Shown here: positions 47,511-57,214 of the stretch, piece by piece
Layout of the letters: each line of letters opens with the position of its first letter
Position numbering within the stretch: the first letter of the stretch is position 1
Source of the DNA: Cunninghamia lanceolata
Lineage: Eukaryota; Streptophyta; Pinopsida; Cupressales; Cupressaceae
Reading direction: 5' to 3'
NCBI GenBank assembly: GCA_027924645.1
Contig: BSBN01000213.1
Span: 36,148,501-36,212,500, forward strand
Length of the DNA stretch: 64,000 nucleotides
Translations under genes and position numbers: made by a program
Notes under the pieces: model-generated
What the model was told of the DNA's origin: nothing
The model's database searches: none
The model's input: only the letters and a program-made list of their open reading frames with translations

Positions 47511-47925
47511 ATATACTACCAGTTGATAGAAATCAGTAAACAAAAACAATTAAATAAACTACCAAATGACGGCAATTAAAAATTAAAATGACTAAATTTA
47601 CTACCAATGAATAGAAATCAGTCAATTAAAATGACTAAATATACTACAAATTGACATCAATTAATAATTAAATTGACTAAATATACTACCAATTGACAAA
47701 AATTAGTGAATAAATATGACTAAATATATGACCAATTGACAGAAAAATAATGATTAAAATGATTAAATATACTACCAATGGATGGAAATCAGTTAATACA
47801 AATGACTAAATATACTACCAATGGACGGAAATCAGTGAATAAAAATGACTAAATATACTACCAATTGACGCCAATTAATGATTACAATGACTAAATAAAT
47901 GACTACCATGACTAAATAAATGACC
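47511..47925 (+). repeat. CACTA subterminal tandem repeats, ~45-55 bp unit
   Basis: Eight to nine variants of ATGACTAAATATACTACC followed by AATTGACAGAAATCAGTGAAT. Arrays of short subterminal repeats are the binding sites for transposase in CACTA elements such as En/Spm; that role here is inferred from position. Confidence 0.75.
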
Positions 47926-48049
47926 AGTTAACAACAATCAATGACTAAATTAACAGCTAAATATACTACCAAATTGATCAATCAAAACAACCAATAAATG
48001 ACTAAAAATGGTTGTCATAAATTTGGTCGTGCTATAAATGACCGGCAAT

Positions 48050-48140
48050 AAACTACTAATGGTCACGTGACCAAGGTTAGTCATTTATATGCAATTTTTA
48101 GTAGTTTTTTTAGTCATTTATTGTTGTTTTTCTACTAGTG
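48050..48140. repeat. CACTA right terminal region
   Basis: Ends TTCTACTAGTG. The inverse reads CACTAGTAGAAAAACAACAA then TAAATGACTA..., matching the left end at most positions of the first 30. The canonical CACTA tip is intact on this side. Confidence 0.85.
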
Positions 48141-48660
48141 ACATTTCACATCTCGTTATTCAATAATTTAGTCAACTTAGAAATGGATTTAGGGATGACA
48201 TCAATTTGTTGGTCCTTAGTTAAATAGATGATTCCATTATGCAATCTACTAACTAGGAAGTGTACATGGATCTACATTACCAAAATATGGAAGCTTCGTC
48301 GATCCAAGGACTCCTATTACAAGTAATCCGTTCTCTAACTCATTCCACTTCTCAGGTGTAGTGTTACCCCCTGCATACATAGGCTCAACAATTCCTTCTA
48401 TTGTTATATGATCATTGAACATGCTCATATGATTATTCTCTCCTATTATAAAATTGGCTAAGTGGCCAAATATTTCTACCCAACTACACGTAATATATTG
48501 AATCCTCATTAATTTCAATTCCTTCTATAAATCATCAATCACTATTTGGTGATATTGGCTTGGGCATATTCCATTACTCTATCTTGTACCCTACTTCCAC
48601 TAGATTGTGTATTTGCACAATTTTGTTGTATGTGTGTGCCATGAAAACTCTAATATGTAT
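48141..48660 (-). pseudogene. Unrecognised coding-like repeat, copy B, right piece
   Basis: Matches copy A (30321-30840) throughout. The minus-strand frame 48518-48249 keeps 89 codons open, including RIQYITCSWVEIFGHLANF and MFNDH, then KLPYFGNVDP. It preserves more of the protein than copy A. Function unknown. Confidence 0.5.
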
Positions 48661-49159
48661 GGTGCAATTTCCATGTGGACAAGAGTGTGATAGGTGTCAA
48701 AAATGTATGGTACTAGTTATAGCACAATATAGGATGACACTAGGTGTCAAACTTATATAATTCAAATTGGTTGGCACAAACATGTTGTGTAGGTGTGACC
48801 ATGTTTTAGAGGTGTATGGTTCCAAACTAAGCATATTTGAGTGATTTCATGTGCAAAGATGCATGAGGATTAGACTCTAAGTAGTATGCAGTTTCACTAT
48901 CTGGTACAATGATGGGTGGAGTTATGTTGGGACTATGTGGTGAAGGTTAAGTGGAGATGGGAACTTAGGCTACACAAATGTATGAGATTGAGGCTATGCA
49001 CATGGTTGCACTCAAACCATTTTACTTTCTTTAGAAGTAATGGTCTCCATTGCATCAAACCTTTGTGTAGGAAACTACTCATGGAGTTTCGCCAAATTGT
49101 ATCACTTTGACTGACATACTTCTTCTCCTTGACTATGTAGAATAACTAATGATTGCTTG
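48661..49159. other. Unassigned stretch
   Basis: 500 bases with no clear frame or repeat; may be a decayed 3' part of the gypsy remnant to the right. Confidence 0.4.
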
Positions 49160-49800
49160 AGTAAGTATGGGCCATAGTGGTGTTGATGATAGAATCCTTC
49201 ACAACTACATTGACATTAGTAGGATCCATGTTTGTGGGACATTAAGATTGTGTTGGCTTCATAAGTGGAGGGAAGTACATTTGAGTAGCTTTGTGTTGAA
49301 GATAGGATGCAAAACAAAGTACTATGGTATGTCAAGAAAAAATCATTCTCACTAGCTATGTGTAGAATGGTGTAAGATCTATAAATGCATACAAGGGGAA
49401 CCAATATGTGATTGATCGCTTCTATTTACCTGTTAATCTATAGGCGGAAGGCTATGGACTAGTCTAGTTATTTATCCAACATAGTCTAGAGATATTACCA
49501 AAAAGTGTTGATAGAAATTGGGTTGCAATTAAATATAATGGAAGTTGGGAGTCCAAAGTGAAGCTATACATGGTTGAAGAAGATGTGTGTAGTTTTTGGT
49601 ATTGTGATGGTCCTTCTAGAAAACTTGTCAACCACAATGAACATATAGTTGTTATGGCACTTGGTGGTTAGGATGCCACTAAGAAAATCCATGTTGATTG
49701 AATCCCAAGAGCATTGAAATACTACTAAAGGAGAATCAAGCCTTAAATTCATGTTTGTAGACTTGGAAATGTAGCAAGGTATGTAGGACTTGATGTGGTT
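49160..49800 (-). pseudogene. Ty3/gypsy integrase remnant
   Basis: The minus frame 49752-49564 reads WDSINMDFLSGILTT, then NYMFIVVDKFSRR: the start of a chromovirus-type integrase core with its first catalytic Asp (in MDF, 49689-49687). It continues past a stop with FGLPTSI at ~49530, where the expected S-D-R-D of the second catalytic Asp has become Asn. Beyond, a weak S-A-Y-R-L-T-G-K stretch (~49440) sits where H-P-Q-T-D-G-Q is expected. The enzyme inserts retrotransposon DNA; this copy is dead. No neighbouring RT was found. Confidence 0.65.
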
Positions 49801-49836
49801 CTCAATGTTTGTACTATGTGAGGTTAGTAAAAGTGT

Positions 49837-50247
49837 TGTTGAAGTGTGACAAGTGTTTTGGTGACACTAAAGTGGACTACTATTTTAGAATAATGTGTTT
49901 CCTAGATCAACCAGCCAACCCAAACAAATGAACATTTCTTGATTTTATAAATCAAGCTCACACAAATACAAGATGTAGTATTGGGTAAACCATGTGTCCC
50001 AAAACCATGGGAACACAAAACCATTGACCCCAAAATTAAATATTTGCCACAAATAATAAATATTTGTCTTATGTCTCCCACACATAAAATATCAACCCAA
50101 TGTTACATACAACTTTTACAAGTGGCACCTAAACAAATATCTAATGTGGCTAAACACATCAATTAAGATGCACCACAAATAAATATTTATTTTACATAAA
50201 TAAAATAATCAATGTTATGCAAGGTGTACAACACACCTATTCCAACA
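49837..50247 (-). repeat. Probable copia 3' LTR, minus strand
   Basis: Minus orientation: TGTTGGAATAGG (50247) to CTTCAACA (49837), with TGTTG/CAACA termini. Just upstream on the minus strand is ACAAGTGGGAGAA (50260-50248), a typical copia polypurine tract. The 411 bp are AT-rich. The partner LTR was not found, so the inner end is approximate. Confidence 0.55.
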
Positions 50248-51452
50248 TTCTCCCACTTGTTGTATACATTGCATAAGGGTCAATCAATGAAATACATATA
50301 GGAAAACATGAAACCACATTAATCTCCAACATGCTCTCATGCTCTATAAAGATACCTGCAATAAAATCAAAGTAACCACCATCTCAAGAAAGAACTCCTC
50401 TCATCCTCCAACCTGCCACCTATGGAAGAAAAGGAACAAGTCAAGGTAAAGATGCACCAATCCAAAGAACACAAGCATCAAATCCAAGTGATAACAAAGG
50501 CTCCAAGCTATTGTCAAAGGTAAAAACCCACATGATCAGAAATAGCACCCATAGCATATGCTAATACATCCAAACATCCATACCTCATAGGTATCAACAA
50601 CATTAGTAAACTCATGCCAACAACATATCCAACCTATATACCGTAATCACAAGCTCCATGTATAGAACCTTTCAATGAAAAACACATACATCCGGCCAGT
50701 TCCACTGCATGGGTAATGTCAAATCTAAAAATAGATCCAAGGCATACCAAGTCTACCAATCAACACTCAAACCAAGGTGTGGCTAATCAACAATCCAATG
50801 TAGTATTAAGAACAATCACAATGATCCACACATGCAAGATAAATCACTACATACTCTCTCACAACATGTCACCATAACACTCCCAAGTCCAATCATATCA
50901 ACATGAACCATAAGGAAGTATCCATAAGACAAAAAGAGAAAACTTGTAAATCATAATGTCCTACCAACACCTCAAAGTGCTAAGTTGTGTCAAGTATGAT
51001 CTCCGCTACAACACGAATGAAAATCCTTAACAACACCCAACCATTCAATCTCATAGATCAAATGAACATATGTATCATGTAACCAACATGGATGTAATCC
51101 TCTCCAACCAAGGTAGATCAAACTCATAACCATTCCATAACCAGGAATAAGCCCAATCACATCTCCTAAACTCCTCATAATGGACATCATAAATCAAACC
51201 ATATGAACAAGGAGATAACCATGCCAAAATCCCTCAGATGAACCATCTAGAACCAATATCTATAGCTCAAGATCCATATCCTTGAGAAGATAAAACATAA
51301 AGAAAAATGCATCTAAAAGGATGGGAAATACCTCATAGATGATAATTTGCCAAGTACACCAAGAGTGGAGAATGAGAATGCTCCTCCAAGATACACCAAG
51401 CTGCAATGACTCTCTCCAAGAACAACCTCCTGTTGGTCCATAATGGAATCAT
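50248..51452 (-). other. Interior of the minus-strand copia-like element, left part
   Basis: 1.2 kb with no domain recognised on either strand; the ORF 51190-50990 has no family match that I can see. The same texture continues after E10 at 59055-59741, so this is one older sequence split by E10. Confidence 0.4.
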
Positions 51453-52696
51453 TGTTGCAAGTCTGGGCCTAACCGGTGTTGTCATTGATGTCAACATACT
51501 CCTGTTGCATTAATGATAAGGTTTGGATGAGCCGTGAACTGAGGATATTGAGAAAATTAGTCTCAATCAAGAACAGTGAAGAACAATGATGACTGTAAGA
51601 CAAAAGTCCAAGATAGGATGATGATCAGAGGATGTGGATTAAAGGGTTTGTAGATATGTGTCTGTAGGTGATCCAATAGAGATTTCAGAGGTCCACATGA
51701 AGAAATGAAGAAGTTGTGTCCGCTCAAGTAAAACCGGTTCTGGTAGGTGTTCAGAGGTGACAGTGTGTAACAAGAAAGGTCCGGTGAGATCCGGAAATGA
51801 AGTTTCTTGTTTTGTGGATTTAAGGGAGTGCTGAGGAAGTCTTTGTGGTGTATCAACTCTATTGGTGCATGGTTTGAAGGTCCACAAGCATCTATTCCCT
51901 TGTGACAATTATGACAGACTGTGTTCTTGAGGTTCCGGATGAAGGAGAGAAGGATTTCTATAAGCAGAAGAAGTGTGGATTTTCTTGATGTTTCAGGCAA
52001 GCTTGTGGAGGTCTTTGGATCATGTCTAGTTTGTGTTGGTGGTCCGCATTGAAGTTGGAGCTTGAAATTGAAGAGTAACTTCTGTATGATGGTGATCTTC
52101 TTGAGACAGGCTAACCGGATGAGTTATGCATCTGTCGGATGATCTTATGAATGTTTTCTGACTTAGATGATCATTCCTAAGTTGATGCCTTGTATAAATA
52201 AGGGATTGCGAAGTCAGTTTGAACTCACCTTTTGTGTGGAGATGAGGGTGTGGTAGCGAAGAGGAGAGTGAAAGGCAGAGCAAAAGTATTGAGCTTAATG
52301 GAACTGATTCAAGCATGGTGAAGATGCTATTCTCCAGTTCATGTATGTGATACTTATTTCTTTGTAGATAGTGTGTCTCTTGTAGGCAGTGAGCCTCTTG
52401 TGACCAGTGTGCTCAGGCAGTGAGCCCTAATTGGCATGTGCCATTTTATTCTTTCTATTCTTCTAACAGAGAATACAATCTTGGGTTAATCACCCCGTGG
52501 TTTTTCCCTTAACCAGGTTTTCCACATCAAAATCTTGGTGTCTTATGTGTTGATATGTTTATGCTCTTGATTTGAATGCATTATAGTTTATGATTAATAT
52601 ACAGCTAATCACTAAGAAGACTTAAGTGTTTAATTTGGAGAAAGTTTTGAACAACTGATTCACCCCCCCTCTCAGTTGTGTGCCCTAAGTCTAACA
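51453..52696 (+). repeat. E10 5' LTR
   Basis: 1,244 bp, TGTTGCAAG...GTCTAACA. TTGTCATTGATGTCAAC near the start; TATAAATA box at 52193-52200; CCGTGGTTTTTCCC...TTTTCCAC box at 52494-52527; C-rich tract CACCCCCCCTC before the end. The 145-codon minus ORF inside is not a gene: it appears in both LTRs only because they are copies. Confidence 0.95.
52193..52200 (+). promoter_or_regulatory. E10 LTR TATA box
   Basis: TATAAATA followed by AGGG, in the expected U3 position. An identical box occurs in the 3' LTR at 58550-58557. Confidence 0.65.
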
Positions 52697-52698
52697 AT

Positions 52699-52710
52699 TG
52701 GTATTAGAGC
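52699..52710 (+). other. E10 primer-binding site
   Basis: TGGTATTAGAGC, initiator-Met type with one C-to-T change, two bases after the LTR. Confidence 0.85.
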
Positions 52711-52741
52711 CAAGTTTCTCTAAAAGGAGCTTATCCGCTTG

Positions 52742-53757
52742 AGGAGATCCAGGTTGTTGTCTTATAAGAAGGATAGTCCGAAGTTTGATGGAACCAACTT
52801 TGCTCTTTGGAAAGATCGCATGAAATGTCACTTGCAGTGTATGGGAATGGCATACTGGTCCATGGTTACAAAATAGTATGTACCTCCACAGGGTGGTCCG
52901 ACAACCCTAAATGAAATCACAGATGCTGAAAACAATCTGCGGACCAAAGAGGCTCTTCTAAGTGCATTATCTGACTCAGAGCTCTCAAATGTTATTGACC
53001 TACCAACTGCCTTTGAGATTTGGAATAAACTGGAACTTTTGCATGAAGGAGACCAGTATGTTAAATGTGCAAGGTTATAGAGTCTGAAAGGGAAATTTGA
53101 AAAATTGAAGATGAGAGATGATGAAAATATTACTTCTTTTATGCCAAGAGTAAATGAGCTTGTTTGTGGAATTAGAAATGCTGGTGGAGTCTTGGATGAA
53201 AATGAGATTGTTGGCAAAATTCTCAGATCCCTTCCTGCCTCTTACAAAATCAAGGTTGCTGCCATTGATGAATTCAAAGCCCATACAACTATCACAAGAG
53301 ACCAATTGGCTGGCAAATTGGCTGCATTTGAAATGACTGAGTTTGGAGATGATCCCCCCAAGACTGAATCTGCATTCAAAGCTAGTGCCTCTGTAAAAGG
53401 TAAACAAAGGTTTGATCTGGGAGAGAACTCATCAAGGAAACTGTCATGGTATGAAAAAGCAAGAAAAGACCTGGAAGAAGAAGAAGTAGAAACTACTCAA
53501 CTTGAAGCTCTCATTGCAAAAAGACTGCCAAGAGGATCTGGTAAGTATGAAGGAAAATTGCCTTTTAAGTGTTTTAACTGCAATAAGATTGGTCATTTTG
53601 CCTCAAGATGTCCGGAAAGATTTTCAAGGCCAAATCCTAACAAATCAAGGTTCCAAAAGAATTGTTACTATGTTCATGAAGAAGATGATAATGAAGGAGT
53701 AACAGATGATGAATCAGAGACTGGAAACAAATCAAGAAATGAATGGGTGTTTATTGC
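52742..53757 (+). pseudogene. gag: E10 gag
   Basis: In frame from ~52742: KFDGTNFALWKDRMKCHL, the copia Gag N-terminal signature, then the capsid region with stops at 52874 and 53078, and the open 53105-54286 piece. The second stop lies in ARL*SL where the family has Gln, so CAG became TAG. A CCHC zinc knuckle CFNCNKIGHFASRC is at 53570-53611. No ATG precedes the signature in frame, so the start codon has been lost. Gag forms the particle and binds the RNA. Confidence 0.85.
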
Positions 53758-54200
53758 CATCAAGGAAGAAGAACCAATATCCTCTGTATCTGTCAATCAT
53801 AAGGTTGTAGAAAGAGCCCTGGCTGCCCAAGTTGAAGAAAAGGATGATTGGGTCATTGACAATGGTTGCTCTCACCATATGACAGGTGACAAAAATAAGT
53901 TCATAGATTTGGAAAGGTATGAAGGAGGAGTGGTGAAGTTTGGAGATAATTCTGCTGGTAGAATCAGAGGAAGAGGAACTATTTCTTTTGATGGAAGGAA
54001 CAAAACTAGTAATGTTCTATATGTTGAAGGCTTGAAGCACAATCTTCTCAGTGTTGGACAGTTGGTGGATAAAGGCTATGATCTCTGGTTCAAGAATGGA
54101 AAATACAAGATTTTTGAAAGCTCCGGAATAGAGATTGCATACGGTACTCAAACTAAAGGTAATATCTTCCACTTGGTTGGCACTGGTAAAAGTTGCTTAT
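53758..54200 (+). pseudogene. E10 protease, altered active site
   Basis: Continuous with gag. The catalytic loop is DWVIDNGCSHHMTG: Asp (53858-53860) is kept, but the following Ser/Thr is Asn (AAT, 53861-53863), where copia has D-S-G. The NVLYVEGLKHNLLSVGQL segment downstream is the usual C-terminal part. The change probably weakens or abolishes cleavage of Gag-Pol. Confidence 0.85.
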
Positions 54201-55231
54201 TTGTTCAAGTTGATCAGAGTTGGTTATGGCATAGGAGAATGTGTCATGTGAATTTTGATAATATCATCAAGATAAGAAATACTTAGGTTGTAAGAGATCT
54301 TCCAAAATTGGTGAAACCTACTAATAGCTTGTGCAAAGAATGTCAGTTGGGTAAGCTGAGCAGAATCACATTCAAGAGTAAGGAACTATCTTCTACCAGA
54401 TTATTGGACTTAGTTCATACTGACCTTTGTGGCCCATCAAGAATCAGGAGTATGCAAGGTGATAGATACTTCATGTTACTAATTGATGACTATTCCCGGA
54501 TGATGTGGGTAACTTTTTTGAAAGAGAAATTAGAAGCTTTTTAGAAATTCAAAATATTCAAGGCTATGGTAGAGAATGAAACCGGATTGAAGTTGAAATG
54601 TCTGAGGTCTGATAGAGGTGGAGAATTCACATCTGGTGATTTCATAGAGTTTTGTGAGAAACATGGAATAAAGAGATAGTTGTCTGCTCCTAGGACTCCA
54701 CAGCAGAATGGAGTAGTGGAAAGAAATAACCGGACCATACATGAAGCTTCTAGGACCATGATGATGGAAGCTAATGTTCCTCATATCTATTGGAGAGAAG
54801 CTGTCAGCACTGCAGTCTATACTCTCAATCGAGTTCAAATTAAAAGCAATACTGGTAAGACTCCTTATGAACTTTGGTTTGGCATCACTCCTACTGTAAG
54901 ATATTTTAGAGTTTTTGGTAGCAAATGTTACATTAAAAGAGATGAAGATCTAGGAAAGTTTGATGCTAGAAGTGATGAAGGAATATTATTGGGTTACTCT
55001 ACTCAAAGCAAAGCATACCGGTGTTATAACAAAAGACTGAGAAAGATGATAGAAAGTACAAATGTGAAGGTTGTTGAGGGAATTGAGAAACCCTCAAGGT
55101 TTTATGAATATGACGAAGATGATCAGAATGGTGTTCTGACTCAAGGAGCCCAAGCCTCATCTGTTAGTCAAATTCAAGCTAATCCGGTAAACCAGGAAGA
55201 AGAAATGAGTCTCAATGAGCCTGATCAATAA
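54201..55231 (+). pseudogene. E10 integrase
   Basis: Zinc-binding HHCC region (WHRRMCHVNF ... CKECQLGK), then the core with all three acids: HTDLCGP (Asp 54422), SDRGGEF (Asp 54611) and NGVVERNNRT (Glu 54719). A GKTPYELWFG / VFGSKCY C-terminal region follows. Stops at 54284, 54542, 54677 and 55229 interrupt it; 54677 sits in KR*LSAP, where Gln is conserved. The enzyme joins the cDNA to the host chromosome. Confidence 0.9.
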
Positions 55232-56208
55232 TCAAAAGTGCAAGAAATTCCTAAAGTTCCCAGGTATGTAAGACTGAACCACTCTGAAGATCAAATCATA
55301 GGTGATAAAAGCAAAGGAGTACTAACAAGAAAAAGAATTACTCAAGATTCAGAAGAGTATTGTTTGATTTCAAAGATTGAACCTAAGACAGTGAATGAAG
55401 CTTGCAATGATGAAAACTGGACTAAAGCAATGGAGGAAGAGCTAGTGCAAATAGAGAAAAATCATACTTGGGATCTTGTTCCCAGACCTAGAAACAAGAA
55501 TGTGATTGGAACCAAATGGGTCTTCCGGAACAAACTAAATGAAGTTGGTGAAGTAATCAGAAATAAAGCCAGATTGGTCTGCAAGGGCTACTCTCAAATA
55601 GAAGGAATTGATTTTGAAGAAACTTTTGCTCCGGTGTTAAGAATTGAAGCAATCAGACTATTTCTTGCCTTTGCTGCCTTCAAGGATTTCAAGGTATATC
55701 AGATGGATGTCAAGTCTGCCTTTCTAAATGGTGACTTGGAAGAAGAAGTGTATATAGAGCAACCGGATGGATTTCAGTTGTCTGATCATGGTGATATGGT
55801 CTCCAAGTTGAAGAAGGCACTGTATGGATTAAAGCAAGCCCTAAGAGCCTGGTATGAAAGATTGGATAAGCATCTTTTAAAGATTGGTTTCAACAAAGGT
55901 ACTGCTAACAGTAACTTATATTTCAAAATTGATCATGAAAACATCTTGATTGTTGAAGTATTTGTTGATGATATCATCTTTGGAGGAAGAGATAGTATGT
56001 GTAAAGCTTTTGCAAATCAAATGAAAAGTGAGTTTGAGATGTCTATGCTTGGTGAAATGAATTTCTTCTTGGGTCTGCAAATTACTCAAACAAAGAAAGG
56101 AATCTTCATTTCTCAGACCAAATATGTGAAAGAATCGTTGAAAAAATTTGGGATGGGAGATTCAAAGCCAATGAATACTCCCATGGAAACTGGATGTAAG
56201 TTCCTAAG
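55232..56208 (+). pseudogene. E10 reverse transcriptase
   Basis: Open from 55238 to 56212. Contains [13 protein letters not shown], the first catalytic region [37 protein letters not shown] (the family has Pro after KQA) and FVDDIIFGG at ~55961-55987, with Phe in place of the usual Tyr. Length and motif spacing are normal. The frame is lost at ~56208, where about ten codons are missing before VDQTKY. Confidence 0.9.
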
Positions 56209-56895
56209 GTAGACCAGACAAAGTACAAATCAATGATTGGAGGATTGTTGTATCTCACTCAAACTAGACCAGATATTATGCAAGTTGTTGGTCTTGTTGC
56301 TAGATTCCAAGCTGATCCTAGAGAATCCCATGTAATGGCAATCAAGAGGATTTTTAGATATCTAAAAGGGATGGTTGAGTATGGTTTGTGGTATCCTAGA
56401 GATCCTGATTTCTCTCTTCATGCATATACAGATGCTGAGTGGGCAGGAGATGTGGATGACCGGAAGAGTACCAGTGGTGGAGCATTCTTTTTGGGGAAAA
56501 GATTGGTTTCTTGGCTAAGCAAGAAACAAGAGACAATATCTCTATCTACAACTGAAGCAGAATATATTGCAGTAGTAGGTAGTTGCACTCAAGTTTTGTG
56601 GATGAAGCAGATGCTAAGAGATATCAAAGTAGAGTATGAGGAACCTATCACAATCTTCTATGATAATTCAAGTGCTATAAGTATATCTAAGAATCCGGTG
56701 TTGCATTCAAAGACTAAACACATATCCATCAAGTTTCTCTTTTTGAGAGAGCAAGTGAACAAGAATGAAGTTAGATTGGAGTTTGTACCCTCCAAGGATC
56801 AGATTGCAAACATCTTTACTAAACCTCTACCTAAGGACTCTTTTGAGTATCTCAGGGAGAAGTTAGGGGTTATTGCCCCTCTGGTGATGAACTAA
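56209..56895 (+). pseudogene. E10 RNase H
   Basis: Shifted frame, open from 56209 to the TAA at 56895. Starts in [23 protein letters not shown], then YTDAEWAGD (Asp 56431), STTEAEYIA (Glu), FYDNSSA (Asp 56662) and HSKTKHI, ending FTKPLPK with the usual C-terminus. Every catalytic residue is intact. It degrades the RNA template during reverse transcription. Confidence 0.9.
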
Positions 56896-57214
56896 GGTGC
56901 ACTAAGGTGCATCAGTCCAGTGGATATCACAGTCATATCTTGTGATCGGGATTGATGGGAGCTGCTACTCAGGGGGAGCAGCAAGTATGATTCTAAAGTG
57001 GTGAAATTGCAAGTATGTGCCCTTTGCCATTGATGTCAAAGGGAGAGAGAAGACATGTGAAAAACAAGTGGTTTCTGATCAAAGGGGGAGCAATAAAGGG
57101 AGAGAAGACATGTGAATGGTTGCTATTGATAGGGAGAGTTGTGACAGTAAGGAGAAGTTCTTGTCTTGATGGTTTTTCACATCATATGTTGCCATCAATG
57201 ACAAAGGGGGAGAT
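56896..57214 (+). other. E10 3' untranslated region and polypurine tract
   Basis: Contains a duplicated GGGAGAGAAGACATGTGAA segment (57039 and 57098) and, just before the LTR, AAAGGGGGAGA at 57203-57213. GCCATTGATGTCAAAGGG and GCCATCAATGACAAAGGG face each other as an inverted pair. Confidence 0.75.

Larger units (their letters stand above)
32643..48140. mobile_element. E7: 15.5-kb CACTA transposon carrying host gene fragments
   Basis: The right end is ...TTCTACTAGTG (48140), inverted CACTAGTAGAA; the left end TATTAGTAGAA (32643) is the same with C to T at positions 1 and 3. Both ends continue with AAATAAATGACTA-like subterminal sequence, and ACA flanks both sides (32640-32642, 48141-48143), the 3-bp duplication usual for CACTA. 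Removing the element plus one ACA makes repeat copy B collinear with copy A, which confirms a single insertion. No TNP2/En-Spm transposase frame is visible, so it is non-autonomous. Contents in order: TPR fragment, L5 fragment, tandem repeats, LTR-like and GC-rich DNA, subterminal repeats. Confidence 0.85.

Noticed and set aside
47511..47925. CRISPR-like regular repeats
   Set aside because: Units are diverged and contiguous without unique spacers, and the context is a plant transposon end.
50990..51190. Possible copia RT or RNase H piece on the minus strand
   Set aside because: No catalytic motif could be found; position near the presumed 3' LTR would require RNase H signatures that are absent.
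51563..52000. Minus-strand 145-codon ORF, repeated at 57920-58357
   Set aside because: It lies antisense in the two LTRs of E10 and is similar only because the LTRs are copies; no domain, no codon evidence.
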